DNA of 64,000 nt, from the NCBI RefSeq assembly GCF_006494535.1, contig NZ_VHIQ01000004.1, forward strand, positions 289,273-353,272. Reading direction: 5' to 3'. A program made the translations under genes and the position numbers. The notes beneath the pieces are model-generated. The model was not told where the DNA came from. It was given only the letters and a program-made list of their open reading frames with translations, and did no database searches. This stretch comes from Paucihalobacter ruber (lineage in GTDB: Bacteria; Bacteroidota; Bacteroidia; Flavobacteriales; Flavobacteriaceae). Shown here one piece after another: positions 32,349-41,527 of this stretch; position 1 is the first letter of the stretch; every line of letters begins with the position of its first letter.

Positions 32349-34775
32349 TTACTCAACCGGCTTATTCTTTACATAAGTCTCCAACCATTGATCTTGCTCC
32401 CAGAGCATGTGCATAATGCTTTCTTTGGCGGCATAACCATGACTTTCTTTAGGTAACATCACCAACCTTACCGGTGCGCCTAAGCCTTTTAGGGCATTAA
32501 AATAGCGTTCACTTTGCATAGGGTAGGTACCCGAATTGTTATCGGCTTCACCGTGAATGAGCAATAAGGGGGTTTTCATATTGTGAGCGTTCATAAATGG
32601 CGACATGGTATTGTAAACATCCGGTGCTTCCCAATAGTTGCGCTCTTCACTTTGAAATCCGAATGGCGTTAGCGTACGATTATAAGCACCACTTCTGGCA
32701 ATACCAGCAGCAAACAAATCGGAATGACTCAATAAATTAGCCGTCATAAAAGCACCATAACTATGTCCACCAGCAGCCACGCGGTTTCGGTCTATATAAC
32801 CCATAGCATCAACGGCATCTATAGCCGCTTTAGCGTTGCCAACCAATTGTTTTACAAAGCTGTCGTTGGGTTCTTCATCGCCTTCGCCTATAATAGGAAA
32901 AGCCGCATCGTCTAATACCACATAACCGCGGTTGACCCAATAAATGGGAGAGCCGTAATACGGATAGGTAAATTCTTTAGAATTGGAAGTCACCTGAGCT
33001 GCACTGCTGCGGTCTTTGTACTCGACCGGATAAGCCCACATAATCATTGGCATTTTTTCCTTTTTGGATTTATCGTATCCCACAGGTAAATACAGCGTAC
33101 CCGAAAGTTCTAATCCGTCATCGCGCTTATAGGTAATGATTTCTTTATGCACATCCTGCAGTGCTTTAAACGGGTTGCTGAAATTGGTAATTTGCTCCAG
33201 TTTTTTGGTTTTGATGTTTCTCATATAGTAATTGGGGAACTGAGTCGCATTTTCCAATCGCACCAAAACCTGTCCCTTTTTAATGTCGATGATATTCACC
33301 AAATCTTCTAAATAATCATCGTCTTTACTTTGATACAATCGCTTTTTAGATTGGGTGTTTACATTGTATTCATCAATAAATGGGAATTTACCATCCGGTG
33401 AGTAACCATCACCCATCAAAATAAGCGTGTTCGCCTTGGCGAATTCAAGAACCGAGCGGTCAAATTGGTTTCTGGTAGTAACAAAGTAACCAGGATCGCT
33501 ATAGGTGTCCTGATAATTGCGTTCTACAAACAGCTGAGGTTCTTCATTAACATTTGAAGGATTGAAAAATAAAGTTCTACTGGTTCTGGTGTTCCACCAT
33601 CTTTCGTAAACCACGGCCAGTTGATCGTTGCCCCAGGTGACCCCGGCATAACGTAATTTAGTTTTTACCATTGGCGTTTTTTCACCCGTAAAAGGTGCCT
33701 TTAACTGGTATACTTCATCTCTAAAGTCAACTTCCGTTTCAGGGTCGCCACCATCTAAGGCTTCCACCCAGTACAACGTTGCCGGCTGATCACTGCGCCA
33801 GCTCACGTTTCTTATACCCGTGCGTGTTGCCATAAAACCTTTGGGTAATTCTTCAATCAGCGGCACTTCGGTAATGGTTTTTATAAAATTTCCGTTTTGA
33901 TCATAAAGGTTATAATTGGTAGGAAACCTTGAATAAGGTACTATATAGGAAAAGGGTTTATTGATTTCGGTTACCATCACATAATTACCGTCGGGAGAGA
34001 ATGACATTCCTGAATACATACCGGCTGATTTCCATAGGGTAGTGGTGCCATCTAAATTTACCTTATAGATTTCGCTGGTAACCAGGGTTTCAAAATTAGC
34101 TTCATCGGCTTTATTTTGCAGTAAATCCTGATAGGTGCGATTTTGGGCTTTTTGGCCTTCTTCATTAACCGAAATGGTTGGGCCTTTGGGGATACTCACA
34201 GAAGTGTCAATTAATTTAGGTCGGTTTGCAGGCAGCGTTGTTACCAAAAATCCACTTTCATTAGGAATCCATTCCATAGCGCCACCCATATTGGCATTGA
34301 GGTTGTCATCGGTAAGCTTTTTAGCGCTTTTGGCTGCGTAATCAATCACCCATAACTCTACGCCTGTTTCGGTGGTGTTGGTAAAGGCAATGTAGTTTTG
34401 TTTTGGAGACCAGCTGATATTGGCAATTCTGGGATTTGCCGGCATATTGGCTATTTGGGAGCTGGTTTTTGTTTTTGGATCAAACAATTCCAGTTGAGTG
34501 CTATAGCGCACTCGGCTTGAAATATTGGTTACCGGATTGATACGCAATCCACCCAGACGCAGTTCGGTTTCAGACAACTCAGCGATGGTTTTATACTGGT
34601 CACGGGAAATGAGGAGTGCTTTACTACCATCGTTATTAATGCTAATACTTGGTGGCATGGTCACATCGGCCAGGCTTTTAATGTTATCGTGAGGCGTTTG
34701 ATAACTCAGGTCTAATTGTGCCAGAGTGAATAGCGGTAATAGTAATAGAACAAACAAAAACTTAAAATGTTTCAT
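32349..34775 (-). CDS. Exported S9 family (prolyl oligopeptidase-like) serine peptidase
   Basis: 808 aa. The signal peptide (about 1-19: FLFVLLLLPLFTLAQ) is followed by a beta-propeller of about 500 residues (ANISWSPKQNYIAFT, MSFSPDGNYVMVTE) and a C-terminal alpha/beta-hydrolase. The triad is visible: S672 in GGHSYGAFM, Asp in LIHGEADNNSGTYPMQ, His in PKESHGYAAKE. Such enzymes cleave short peptides after Pro or acidic residues; specificity is undetermined. Periplasmic or secreted. It is monocistronic with a strong terminator, and opens a region rich in exported peptidases and amidohydrolases. Confidence 0.93.
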   Translation of the reverse strand: MKHFKFLFVLLLLPLFTLAQLDLSYQTPHDNIKSLADVTMPPSISINNDGSKALLISRDQYKTIAELSETELRLGGLRINPVTNISSRVRYSTQLELFDPKTKTSSQIANMPANPRIANISWSPKQNYIAFTNTTETGVELWVIDYAAKSAKKLTDDNLNANMGGAMEWIPNESGFLVTTLPANRPKLIDTSVSIPKGPTISVNEEGQKAQNRTYQDLLQNKADEANFETLVTSEIYKVNLDGTTTLWKSAGMYSGMSFSPDGNYVMVTEINKPFSYIVPYSRFPTNYNLYDQNGNFIKTITEVPLIEELPKGFMATRTGIRNVSWRSDQPATLYWVEALDGGDPETEVDFRDEVYQLKAPFTGEKTPMVKTKLRYAGVTWGNDQLAVVYERWWNTRTSRTLFFNPSNVNEEPQLFVERNYQDTYSDPGYFVTTRNQFDRSVLEFAKANTLILMGDGYSPDGKFPFIDEYNVNTQSKKRLYQSKDDDYLEDLVNIIDIKKGQVLVRLENATQFPNYYMRNIKTKKLEQITNFSNPFKALQDVHKEIITYKRDDGLELSGTLYLPVGYDKSKKEKMPMIMWAYPVEYKDRSSAAQVTSNSKEFTYPYYGSPIYWVNRGYVVLDDAAFPIIGEGDEEPNDSFVKQLVGNAKAAIDAVDAMGYIDRNRVAAGGHSYGAFMTANLLSHSDLFAAGIARSGAYNRTLTPFGFQSEERNYWEAPDVYNTMSPFMNAHNMKTPLLLIHGEADNNSGTYPMQSERYFNALKGLGAPVRLVMLPKESHGYAAKESIMHMLWEQDQWLETYVKNKPVE

Positions 34776-34943
34776 GAGGATATGTATTGAAGTTAATTAA
34801 TTTCAGAACCCTAAATTTACGAAAAAATGCTTTTTTTAGTCTCATACCCGGGGCTTTATAGTGTGAAAATTTAAACAGAATTGATAAGGGTCTAGTTTAC
34901 ATTAATTTAGGGTATTTTTAATACAATGAAAATATATAGCTTG

Positions 34944-34973
34944 TTGCATTAAACATCTTTATTGCTATCTTTA
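34944..34973 (+). promoter_or_regulatory. Promoter of the lipoprotein amidohydrolase gene
   Basis: TTG (34944-34946), 19-bp spacer, TATCTTTA (34966-34973; one mismatch to TANNTTTG), 23 bp before ATG 34997. An in-frame ATG at 34973 overlaps the -7 box, which argues for the later start. Confidence 0.55.
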
Positions 34974-34996
34974 TGCATATTCTTAAACCAACCATT

Positions 34997-37039
34997 ATGA
35001 AAACGTCTTTTTTGTATGTATCTCTATTATTATTCTTGCTCACTTCCTGCAAACAGGAACCATCAAAGGAGTCTTCCTTAATAAATTACCAAGGCAATGA
35101 AAGCTATTCGGTCATCTCTGGAAGTGCTATTGTAGGGTATTTAAAAACTCAAATTTCCGGGGATACCATTCAAGTAGATTACGATTATAAAGACAACGGG
35201 CGTGGACCAACCATGAAAGAAACCATTGTTTTAAATGCAGCGGGTTTTCCTATTCAATGGCAAATTACAGGCAATACTACTTTTGGAAATGCCGTAGATG
35301 AGCATTACACTTATAACGGTACCACGGCTTCATGGACAGACGCCACAGGAAGCGACAGCACCGCAGTTGATGCCACTAAATGGTATGTGAACCAATCGGG
35401 AAGTCCTTATTCAGCGATTCTAACGGCACGTAGTCTTTTAAAATCTGAAGATAATTCAGCTGAAGTGCTTCCGGCAGGAACATTGAAGTTAACCGAAATG
35501 GAAAAAACCAGCGTTACGGTTGATTCAAGCACTGTTAATCTTACGGCTTACGCCATATCCGGAGCAGATTTGAATCCGTCGTACATGATGGCAGATGAGG
35601 ATATGCGTCTTTTCGCTGTTATTAGTCCGTCGTTTGTTATTTTGCGCGAAGGATTTGAAGCCAAAGAAAAAGAACTTCGGGCCTATGCTGAGAAGTATTC
35701 GGCAGAACGATTTGAATCGCTGCAAAAAGAATTCGCTCACAATTACAGTAAAAAAGTACGCATATCAAATGTAAAAATATTTGATCCTAAGACTTTATCG
35801 CTTTCAGATTTATCGTCGGTTGTAATTAATGGCGAACGAATTGAAAGCATTGAGGATGCTGATGCCAAAGGCGAAAACGAAGTTCTGATTGATGGGGCAG
35901 GTGGCACTTTGGTAGCGGGAATGTATGAAATGCATGCCCATGCCGGTGATGAAGATGGTTTGTTAAATGTGTTGGCGGGTGTTACTTCGTTTAGAGATAT
36001 GGGTAATAACAACGAAGTGCTTGACGAATTGGTCAAAAAAATAGAATCCGGTATTCTGGCCGGACCAAGAATACACCGTTTGGGCTTTATTGAAGGTAAA
36101 AGTGAATACAGCGCCAACAATGGTATTGTAGTAGGGTCTGAAGCTGAGGCATTGGCGGCAGTAGATACCTATCGGGAGAAGGGCTATTACGGCGTGAAAC
36201 TTTACAACTCTATGAATGGTGATTGGGCACCCGCCATAGTTAAAAAGGCGCACGAATACAATATGTTTGTTTGTGGACATGTACCGGCATTTTCAAACGC
36301 CAACGCCATGTTAAGAGCCGGTTTTGACGAAATGACCCATATCAATCAAACCATGTTGGGCTGGGTGCTAGAACCGGATGAAGACACGAGAACCCTATTG
36401 AGATTAACAGCTTTAAAACGATTACCTCAAATAGATTTAAACAGTGCTAAAGTTCAAGAAACCATGGATTTGTTTGTTAAAAATAACACAGCCATAGATC
36501 CAACCTTAGCTATTCATGAAGTTTTACTGACCGCTAGAAACGGTGAAGTTATGGAAGGTACTAAAGACTTTATAGACCATATGCCTCCAAATGTCCAACG
36601 CAGCTCGAAAATGGCTTTGGCAGAAGTGGCTACACCTGAAGATGATTTGGCTTATAAGGCAGGTTACAACAAAATAGTGGAGACTTTAAAAATGATGAAA
36701 GAGAAAGGGATTTTTATTGTACCGGGAACCGATTTGGGTGGTTCATTCTTTTACCATCGCGAATTGGAGTTGTACCAACAATTGGGATATACACCCGCTG
36801 AACTCTTAAAATTGGCCAGCTATGATATGGCTAAATATATGGGAGATGAAGACCTTGGAAGCATTGAAGCGGGCAAATTAGCCGATTTCTTTTTAATTCC
36901 CGGGAATCCTGTTGAAGATATCAAAGCCATAAAAACCATAGCTATGGTAAGTCGCGGCGGTACGATTTATTATCCGACTGAAGTGTATCCGGCTTTTGGA
37001 ATCAAACCATTTACGCCTATGCCCGTAGTAGAGGAATAA
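34997..37039 (+). CDS. Lipoprotein amidohydrolase family enzyme
   Basis: 680 aa from ATG 34997, chosen because it starts a good lipoprotein signal (MKTSFLYVSLLLFLLTSCKQ, Cys at 19) and sits correctly after a promoter. An N-terminal domain of about 230 residues without known motif precedes the amidohydrolase barrel: LVAGMYEMHAHAGDEDG with the HxH metal motif, GVTSFRDMGNN, FVCGHVPAFSNANAMLRAG with a His ligand, and IVPGTDLGGSFFY with the catalytic Asp. The C-terminus closes with IEAGKLADFFLIPGNP. It resembles imidazolonepropionase-like amidohydrolases that act on cyclic amides or dipeptides. Anchored in the envelope. Substrate unknown. Confidence 0.88.
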   Translation: MKTSFLYVSLLLFLLTSCKQEPSKESSLINYQGNESYSVISGSAIVGYLKTQISGDTIQVDYDYKDNGRGPTMKETIVLNAAGFPIQWQITGNTTFGNAVDEHYTYNGTTASWTDATGSDSTAVDATKWYVNQSGSPYSAILTARSLLKSEDNSAEVLPAGTLKLTEMEKTSVTVDSSTVNLTAYAISGADLNPSYMMADEDMRLFAVISPSFVILREGFEAKEKELRAYAEKYSAERFESLQKEFAHNYSKKVRISNVKIFDPKTLSLSDLSSVVINGERIESIEDADAKGENEVLIDGAGGTLVAGMYEMHAHAGDEDGLLNVLAGVTSFRDMGNNNEVLDELVKKIESGILAGPRIHRLGFIEGKSEYSANNGIVVGSEAEALAAVDTYREKGYYGVKLYNSMNGDWAPAIVKKAHEYNMFVCGHVPAFSNANAMLRAGFDEMTHINQTMLGWVLEPDEDTRTLLRLTALKRLPQIDLNSAKVQETMDLFVKNNTAIDPTLAIHEVLLTARNGEVMEGTKDFIDHMPPNVQRSSKMALAEVATPEDDLAYKAGYNKIVETLKMMKEKGIFIVPGTDLGGSFFYHRELELYQQLGYTPAELLKLASYDMAKYMGDEDLGSIEAGKLADFFLIPGNPVEDIKAIKTIAMVSRGGTIYYPTEVYPAFGIKPFTPMPVVEE

Positions 37040-37049
37040 ATGCAATAGC

Positions 37050-37076
37050 TTGTTTAATAGAATTTTATTATATTTA
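37050..37076 (+). promoter_or_regulatory. Possible promoter of the gene at 37111
   Basis: TTG (37050-37052), 16-bp spacer (slightly short) and TATATTTA (37069-37076), 34 bp before ATG 37111. Confidence 0.35.
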
Positions 37077-37110
37077 CAAAGTTGAAATTGTTTAACCCAA
37101 ATCTTCAATT

Positions 37111-37545
37111 ATGAAAAGTTTATTTTTATCCGGATTAAAAATCACAAAACTCTTGATGATAGTTGCGGTTTTATTTACCGTAGGCAAACTAAATGCTCAA
37201 GACACCAAGGCATCAGACCTAAAAGATTTTAAAATTGTTATCGAAAATACCGCCAATGGTTTTAAAATGCAGGGTGTTGAAGGTACCGTTTGGACAGATT
37301 TATCGTTTACTGCTTTAAAAAATCAACCACAAGCTGTTAATACTTACGGGATGACAACGGTTAACGAAAAGATGGAAGAAGTAGATGATAAATACACTAA
37401 ATTTCTGTTTACTATAACCAAAACAGCCAATGGTGTTGAATTAAAAGGACTGGAAGGTACAGCCTGGAAGGAATTGGGTCTTACTTTTTCGTTTGATTCA
37501 GAAAAAGTAATGTTAGATCAATTTGGTTTAAAAAAAATATATTAA
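37111..37545 (+). CDS. Small exported protein with internal duplication
   Basis: 144 aa. The signal peptide (about 1-29: LLMIVAVLFTVGKLNAQ) is followed by two related repeats of about 40-50 residues. FKIVIENTANGFKMQGVEGT then VWTDLSF in the first corresponds to FLFTITKTANGVELKGLEGT then AWKELGL in the second. Each seems to form a few beta strands. No known family recognised. It lies 71 bp after the lipoprotein amidohydrolase and converges with the pyruvate kinase-like gene. Confidence 0.75.
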   Translation: MKSLFLSGLKITKLLMIVAVLFTVGKLNAQDTKASDLKDFKIVIENTANGFKMQGVEGTVWTDLSFTALKNQPQAVNTYGMTTVNEKMEEVDDKYTKFLFTITKTANGVELKGLEGTAWKELGLTFSFDSEKVMLDQFGLKKIY

Positions 37546-37551
37546 TCTCGG

Positions 37552-39093
37552 TTAATCCGTTACAAGCGGTTTCGAGATTCCCAATATAGGATGCAATGCG
37601 TTTTGTGCTACATGTAAGGCACGGAACGCATTTTTCTTTTTAAAGGAGTGCGCTTCCATTCGCGTGAGAATATTTTTAAGAAGTACGATAGCATCGTTGA
37701 TAAACGGACCTTTATTAAGCATGATACATTCGGCGTGAACACCTTGCACCACATCGCTAATTTCAGCGCGTGTTGGAATACCGGTTTTGGCCAAATTTTC
37801 AAGCACCTGAGTTGCCCAAATAACCGGAACATGAGCAGCTTCGCAAAGCCATAATATTTCGTTTTGAACCTCTGAGCTTCTTTCAAAACCTATCTCAACA
37901 GCCAGATCACCTCTGGCAATCATTACGCCCATAGGGGCGCGCTTCATGCCTTCCAATAAAATAAAGGGTAAATTCTCAAAGGCTTCCTTATTTTCAATTT
38001 TATATACAATGCCAATATTATCGGCATTGTACAGTTTTAATTGCTCATGCAGGTAATTAACGTCTGATGCTGTTCTAACAAACGAATAACCAACAATATC
38101 GGCATTGCCGCAAACAAAGGGTAAATTTTCTATATCCTTTTCTGTAAGTGCAGGCAGGTTGAGTTGGGTGTCGGGTAGGTTAATGCCTTTTTCTGAGGCT
38201 AATTTATTCTTATAGCACTTGGTAATGAGCAACTCTGCCGCTTCGGTTGTTTTTGATACCACTACAGATTCAATCATCCCGTCATCAAACAACACACGGT
38301 GGTTGATTTTTATATCTTCAATTATTTCGGGTAGAAGCACCCCGATTTCACCTATTTTGGTTTGTTTGCCGTGTTTTTTAAATTTAGAGGATTTTCCCCG
38401 GGAATCTGTTTTTGTCAGGCAAATATGTTCACCTTCACGAACAGAAATACTGTTTTTAAACTTTCCTTTCTTTCGAGGAATAGCTATAGGCGCAATTCTT
38501 AACTTTGGACCGGATAAGTCCATGTAAATAATGATGTTGTGTGTAGTTTCTTTATTTATTTGTTTAATGTATTTCACCATATTTGACCATTCTTCCAAAT
38601 TACCGTGACTTAGATTAATGCGGGCAATTTGCATACCGCTATCGGCCAGTTGTTGAATCATGCTTTTGTCGTGAGCGGCTTCGTTTGGAAGCGTTACCAT
38701 AATGCGTACCTGATGTTTTTTATCCTCGGCCTTAAACAAATGACGCGTATGGCGTTTGAGTATTTTTTTGCTCTTTTTATAACCGATCATTTCAATAGCA
38801 GCGGGTTCTTGAACCGGTTGACCTTGAATGAGTTTTAAGTTTTTAACCACGTTAAAAAGATTGCTGTAAACGTAACCCTCGGAGGTAGCGAGTGAAGAAA
38901 TACCATAGTCTGATAAACTATCGTGATAAGTTCTTAAATCGACACTTCTCAACATTAAATACCTACAAAGATTCTTGGCGCTCAACCGGTAATTAGGGTG
39001 TACTTCAGCAACAGATGTATCGATTTTTGAATCATTATCTATGATATATTCAAGAATCTGATTTAGATTTTGGATTAAACTTTCGGTGGTCAT
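37552..39093 (-). CDS. Atypical pyruvate kinase-like protein
   Basis: 513 aa. Residues 1-125 are a helical extension with no match known to me. The pyruvate kinase barrel follows: VRIMVTLPNEAA in place of KIVxTxGP, ARINLSHGN, IYMDLSGPKLRI, a small B domain, the Lys-containing IVYKIENKEAFENL, VMIARGDLAVEIGFE, WATQVLENL and ECIMLNKGP. It ends about 40 residues after that, so the allosteric C-terminal domain of canonical enzymes is missing. The active-site core is kept, but with changes (NLSHG and MLNKG variants). It may transfer phosphate between PEP and ADP or act on another substrate. Only a 7-bp gap separates its stop from the convergent gene at 37111. Monocistronic. Confidence 0.8.
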   Translation of the reverse strand: MTTESLIQNLNQILEYIIDNDSKIDTSVAEVHPNYRLSAKNLCRYLMLRSVDLRTYHDSLSDYGISSLATSEGYVYSNLFNVVKNLKLIQGQPVQEPAAIEMIGYKKSKKILKRHTRHLFKAEDKKHQVRIMVTLPNEAAHDKSMIQQLADSGMQIARINLSHGNLEEWSNMVKYIKQINKETTHNIIIYMDLSGPKLRIAPIAIPRKKGKFKNSISVREGEHICLTKTDSRGKSSKFKKHGKQTKIGEIGVLLPEIIEDIKINHRVLFDDGMIESVVVSKTTEAAELLITKCYKNKLASEKGINLPDTQLNLPALTEKDIENLPFVCGNADIVGYSFVRTASDVNYLHEQLKLYNADNIGIVYKIENKEAFENLPFILLEGMKRAPMGVMIARGDLAVEIGFERSSEVQNEILWLCEAAHVPVIWATQVLENLAKTGIPTRAEISDVVQGVHAECIMLNKGPFINDAIVLLKNILTRMEAHSFKKKNAFRALHVAQNALHPILGISKPLVTD

Positions 39094-39237
39094 GATTGCT
39101 TTGTACTTTTGTAAAAACTCAGGTTAGATATCGCAAAATTAGCTCAAATGAAGATGTCTAAAGATGATGAATGTCAAGTTTGTACAGTATTTGTGAAATT
39201 CTGAAACAAAACCATATTTTATTCGTTTACCTATAAA

Positions 39238-40080
39238 ATGAACAGACGAAAATTTATCAAACAATCTGCATTAGGAACTGTAGCGCTTAGCACTTTTACA
39301 GGTTTTTACACCTGGCAAGTTGAGCCATTTTGGTTAGAATTCGTTGAAAAGTTAATGCCCATTAAAAATTTGCCGTCACACCTTGATGGCAAGACCCTGA
39401 TGCAAATAAGCGATTTACATGTAGGTGATAAGTTTGATTACCAATTTATAATAGATTCTTTAAAAAAGGCACAAGTATATAAGCCTGATATTGTTGCGTA
39501 TACCGGGGATTACGTTACTTGGAGAGGTAAGCGCCAGTTTGAACAACTCGATGAGGTTTTAAAATATACCGTTCGAGGTAAGTTGGGTACAGTTGGCATT
39601 TTAGGTAATCATGATTACGGACACCGTTGGGAAGAACAATGGGTGGCTGATGGTGTATCCGAAAGGTTGCAAAATAACGGTATTGACATTCTTATAAACG
39701 AAAAAATTGATATCAACGGTTTAAGTTTTATTGGTATAGACGACTTTTGGGGACTGCATTTTGAACCTGAAAAAGCTACTGCTTTACATAGGTCAAATGA
39801 GTCCACTGTAGTGCTATGCCACAATCCGGATGTTTGCGATATGGATGTTTGGAACGGTTATCAAGGCTGGATTTTATCGGGTCATACGCATGGCGGACAA
39901 ATAAAACTGCCGTTTTTATCAGAACCTATACTTCCTGTTAAAAACAAACGTTATTCTCAAGGTGAAATTGATTTGAACGATGGCAGACGACTTTATATCA
40001 ACCGCGCATTGGGGCATACGCTGCAACTTCGATTTAATGTAAGACCCGAAATTACTATTTTTAAATTAATGGCAATTTAG
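39238..40080 (+). CDS. Calcineurin-like metallophosphoesterase with Tat-like leader
   Basis: 280 aa. The N-terminus NRRKFIKQSALGTVALSTF carries a twin-Arg and hydrophobic stretch, a plausible Tat signal or membrane anchor. The metallophosphoesterase motifs are complete: ISDLHVGD, VAYTGDYV, ILGNHDYGH, VLCHNPDV and LSGHTHGGQIKLP. This is the YkuE/YaeI-like subfamily that removes phosphate or splits phosphodiester bonds of lipids or nucleotides at the membrane. It is followed 78 bp later by an amidohydrolase gene that has its own promoter. Confidence 0.9.
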   Translation: MNRRKFIKQSALGTVALSTFTGFYTWQVEPFWLEFVEKLMPIKNLPSHLDGKTLMQISDLHVGDKFDYQFIIDSLKKAQVYKPDIVAYTGDYVTWRGKRQFEQLDEVLKYTVRGKLGTVGILGNHDYGHRWEEQWVADGVSERLQNNGIDILINEKIDINGLSFIGIDDFWGLHFEPEKATALHRSNESTVVLCHNPDVCDMDVWNGYQGWILSGHTHGGQIKLPFLSEPILPVKNKRYSQGEIDLNDGRRLYINRALGHTLQLRFNVRPEITIFKLMAI

Positions 40081-40106
40081 ACGATTTGGTTTTTTTAAAA
40101 TATTCA

Positions 40107-40136
40107 TTGTTTATTACCACATCTATTGTTATCTTA
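40107..40136 (+). promoter_or_regulatory. Promoter of the amidohydrolase gene at 40159
   Basis: TTG (40107-40109), 20-bp spacer, TATCTTA (40130-40136), 22 bp before ATG 40159. A TTG in frame at 40126 lies between the two boxes and so cannot be the start. Confidence 0.5.
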
Positions 40137-40158
40137 CCCTCAATTAAATACACTCAAA

Positions 40159-41490
40159 ATGATAAAGAAAATTTACCGGGTAAGCTTAATTATTTTACTG
40201 TTGTTGAGTATCTCGCTAAAAGCCCAAAAACCTCAAACCATACTTATTAATAACGTTGAAATATTTAATGGCATTGACCAAAAAACCATTAAAGGCAATG
40301 TACTAATTGAAGGTAATAAAATCAGTAAAATTTCCAATAAACCTATTGCTACCAATAAAAGTGCTTTGGTAACCATTATCGATGGTGGTGGTAAATTTTT
40401 AATGCCCGGATTGATAGATGCACATTATCACGCTATGTTTGCCGGTTTGCCTCAAATAGCCTTATTGACTTCAGATATTGGATTTGTGAACATTGCCGCC
40501 GCCAAGAACATTGAAAATTTGTTGATGAACGGTTATACAAGTGTTAGAGATTTGGGCGGACCTGTATTTGGATTAAAACAAGCCATAGATCGCGGATTGG
40601 TTAATGGTCCGAGAATCTGGCCATCGGGAGCGTTTATTTCTCAAACCGGTGGTCACGGCGATTTCAGATTGCCAAATGACATACCCGCCGATCCAACGAA
40701 AGGGTTAACCTATGCCGAGCGCATCAATGCCGCGGCAATTGCCGATAACCCCGATGCTGTAAGAGTTAAAGCACGTGAACAACTCATGTTAGGTGCCAGC
40801 CAAATAAAACTAATGGCCGGCGGCGGTGTTTCATCAATGTACGACCCTTTAGATGTGACGCAGTACACCGAAGCTGAAATTAGAGCAGCTGTAGAGGCAG
40901 CCGAAAATTGGGGAACTTATGTTACTGTGCACGCTTATACGCCACGAGCCATTCAACAATCAATCAGGGCAGGAGTGAAGTGCATTGATCACGGACAAAT
41001 GATAGATGAAGAAACCGTTAAAATGATGGTAGAACACAATGTGGCCTGGAGTTTACAGCCTTTTATTGACGAGGGCGACAAAGGTGTATTGTCGCCCGAA
41101 AGCAGAGCTAAACAGTTAGAAATGTACAACGGAACAGACACTGCCTTTGCACTAGCAAAAAAATATAACGTTAAAATAGGTTATGGAACCGATGTGCTCT
41201 TTGATGGACAAAAAGCCGCACAACCGGGTGTTCAATTACTTAAAATGAAACGATGGTTTAACAACTACGAAATTTTAAAAATGGCTACTTCTAACAATGC
41301 GGATATATTGGCCATGTCGGGAAAACGGAGTCCGTATGCGGGTAGGATAGGAGTGATAGAAGAAGGTGCCTTGGCAGATTTATTACTTATCGATGGAAAT
41401 CCTTTAGAAAATTTGGAGTTGTTTACCAATACACAGACGGCGTTATTATTGATAATAAAAAATGGACAGTTTGTAAAGAATATTTTATAG
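40159..41490 (+). CDS. Exported amidohydrolase family protein
   Basis: 443 aa from ATG 40159, which gives a clean signal peptide (MIKKIYRVSLIILLLLSISLKAQ). Motifs: MPGLIDAHYHAMFAGL (HxH), YTSVRDLGGPVFGLK, QIKLMAGGGVSS (carboxylated Lys position), VTVHAYTPRAIQQSIRAGV and KCIDHGQMIDEE with His ligands, and VKIGYGTDVLFDG with catalytic Asp. It closes with EEGALADLLLIDGNPL. This is the imidazolonepropionase/prolidase-like group that often hydrolyses Xaa-Pro or cyclic dipeptides. Periplasmic. It complements the S9 and M14 peptidases nearby; exact substrate unknown. Confidence 0.9.
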   Translation: MIKKIYRVSLIILLLLSISLKAQKPQTILINNVEIFNGIDQKTIKGNVLIEGNKISKISNKPIATNKSALVTIIDGGGKFLMPGLIDAHYHAMFAGLPQIALLTSDIGFVNIAAAKNIENLLMNGYTSVRDLGGPVFGLKQAIDRGLVNGPRIWPSGAFISQTGGHGDFRLPNDIPADPTKGLTYAERINAAAIADNPDAVRVKAREQLMLGASQIKLMAGGGVSSMYDPLDVTQYTEAEIRAAVEAAENWGTYVTVHAYTPRAIQQSIRAGVKCIDHGQMIDEETVKMMVEHNVAWSLQPFIDEGDKGVLSPESRAKQLEMYNGTDTAFALAKKYNVKIGYGTDVLFDGQKAAQPGVQLLKMKRWFNNYEILKMATSNNADILAMSGKRSPYAGRIGVIEEGALADLLLIDGNPLENLELFTNTQTALLLIIKNGQFVKNIL

Positions 41491-41527
41491 TTTAGCACTT
41501 ATAAAATAATGCACCTCAGATCTAATC

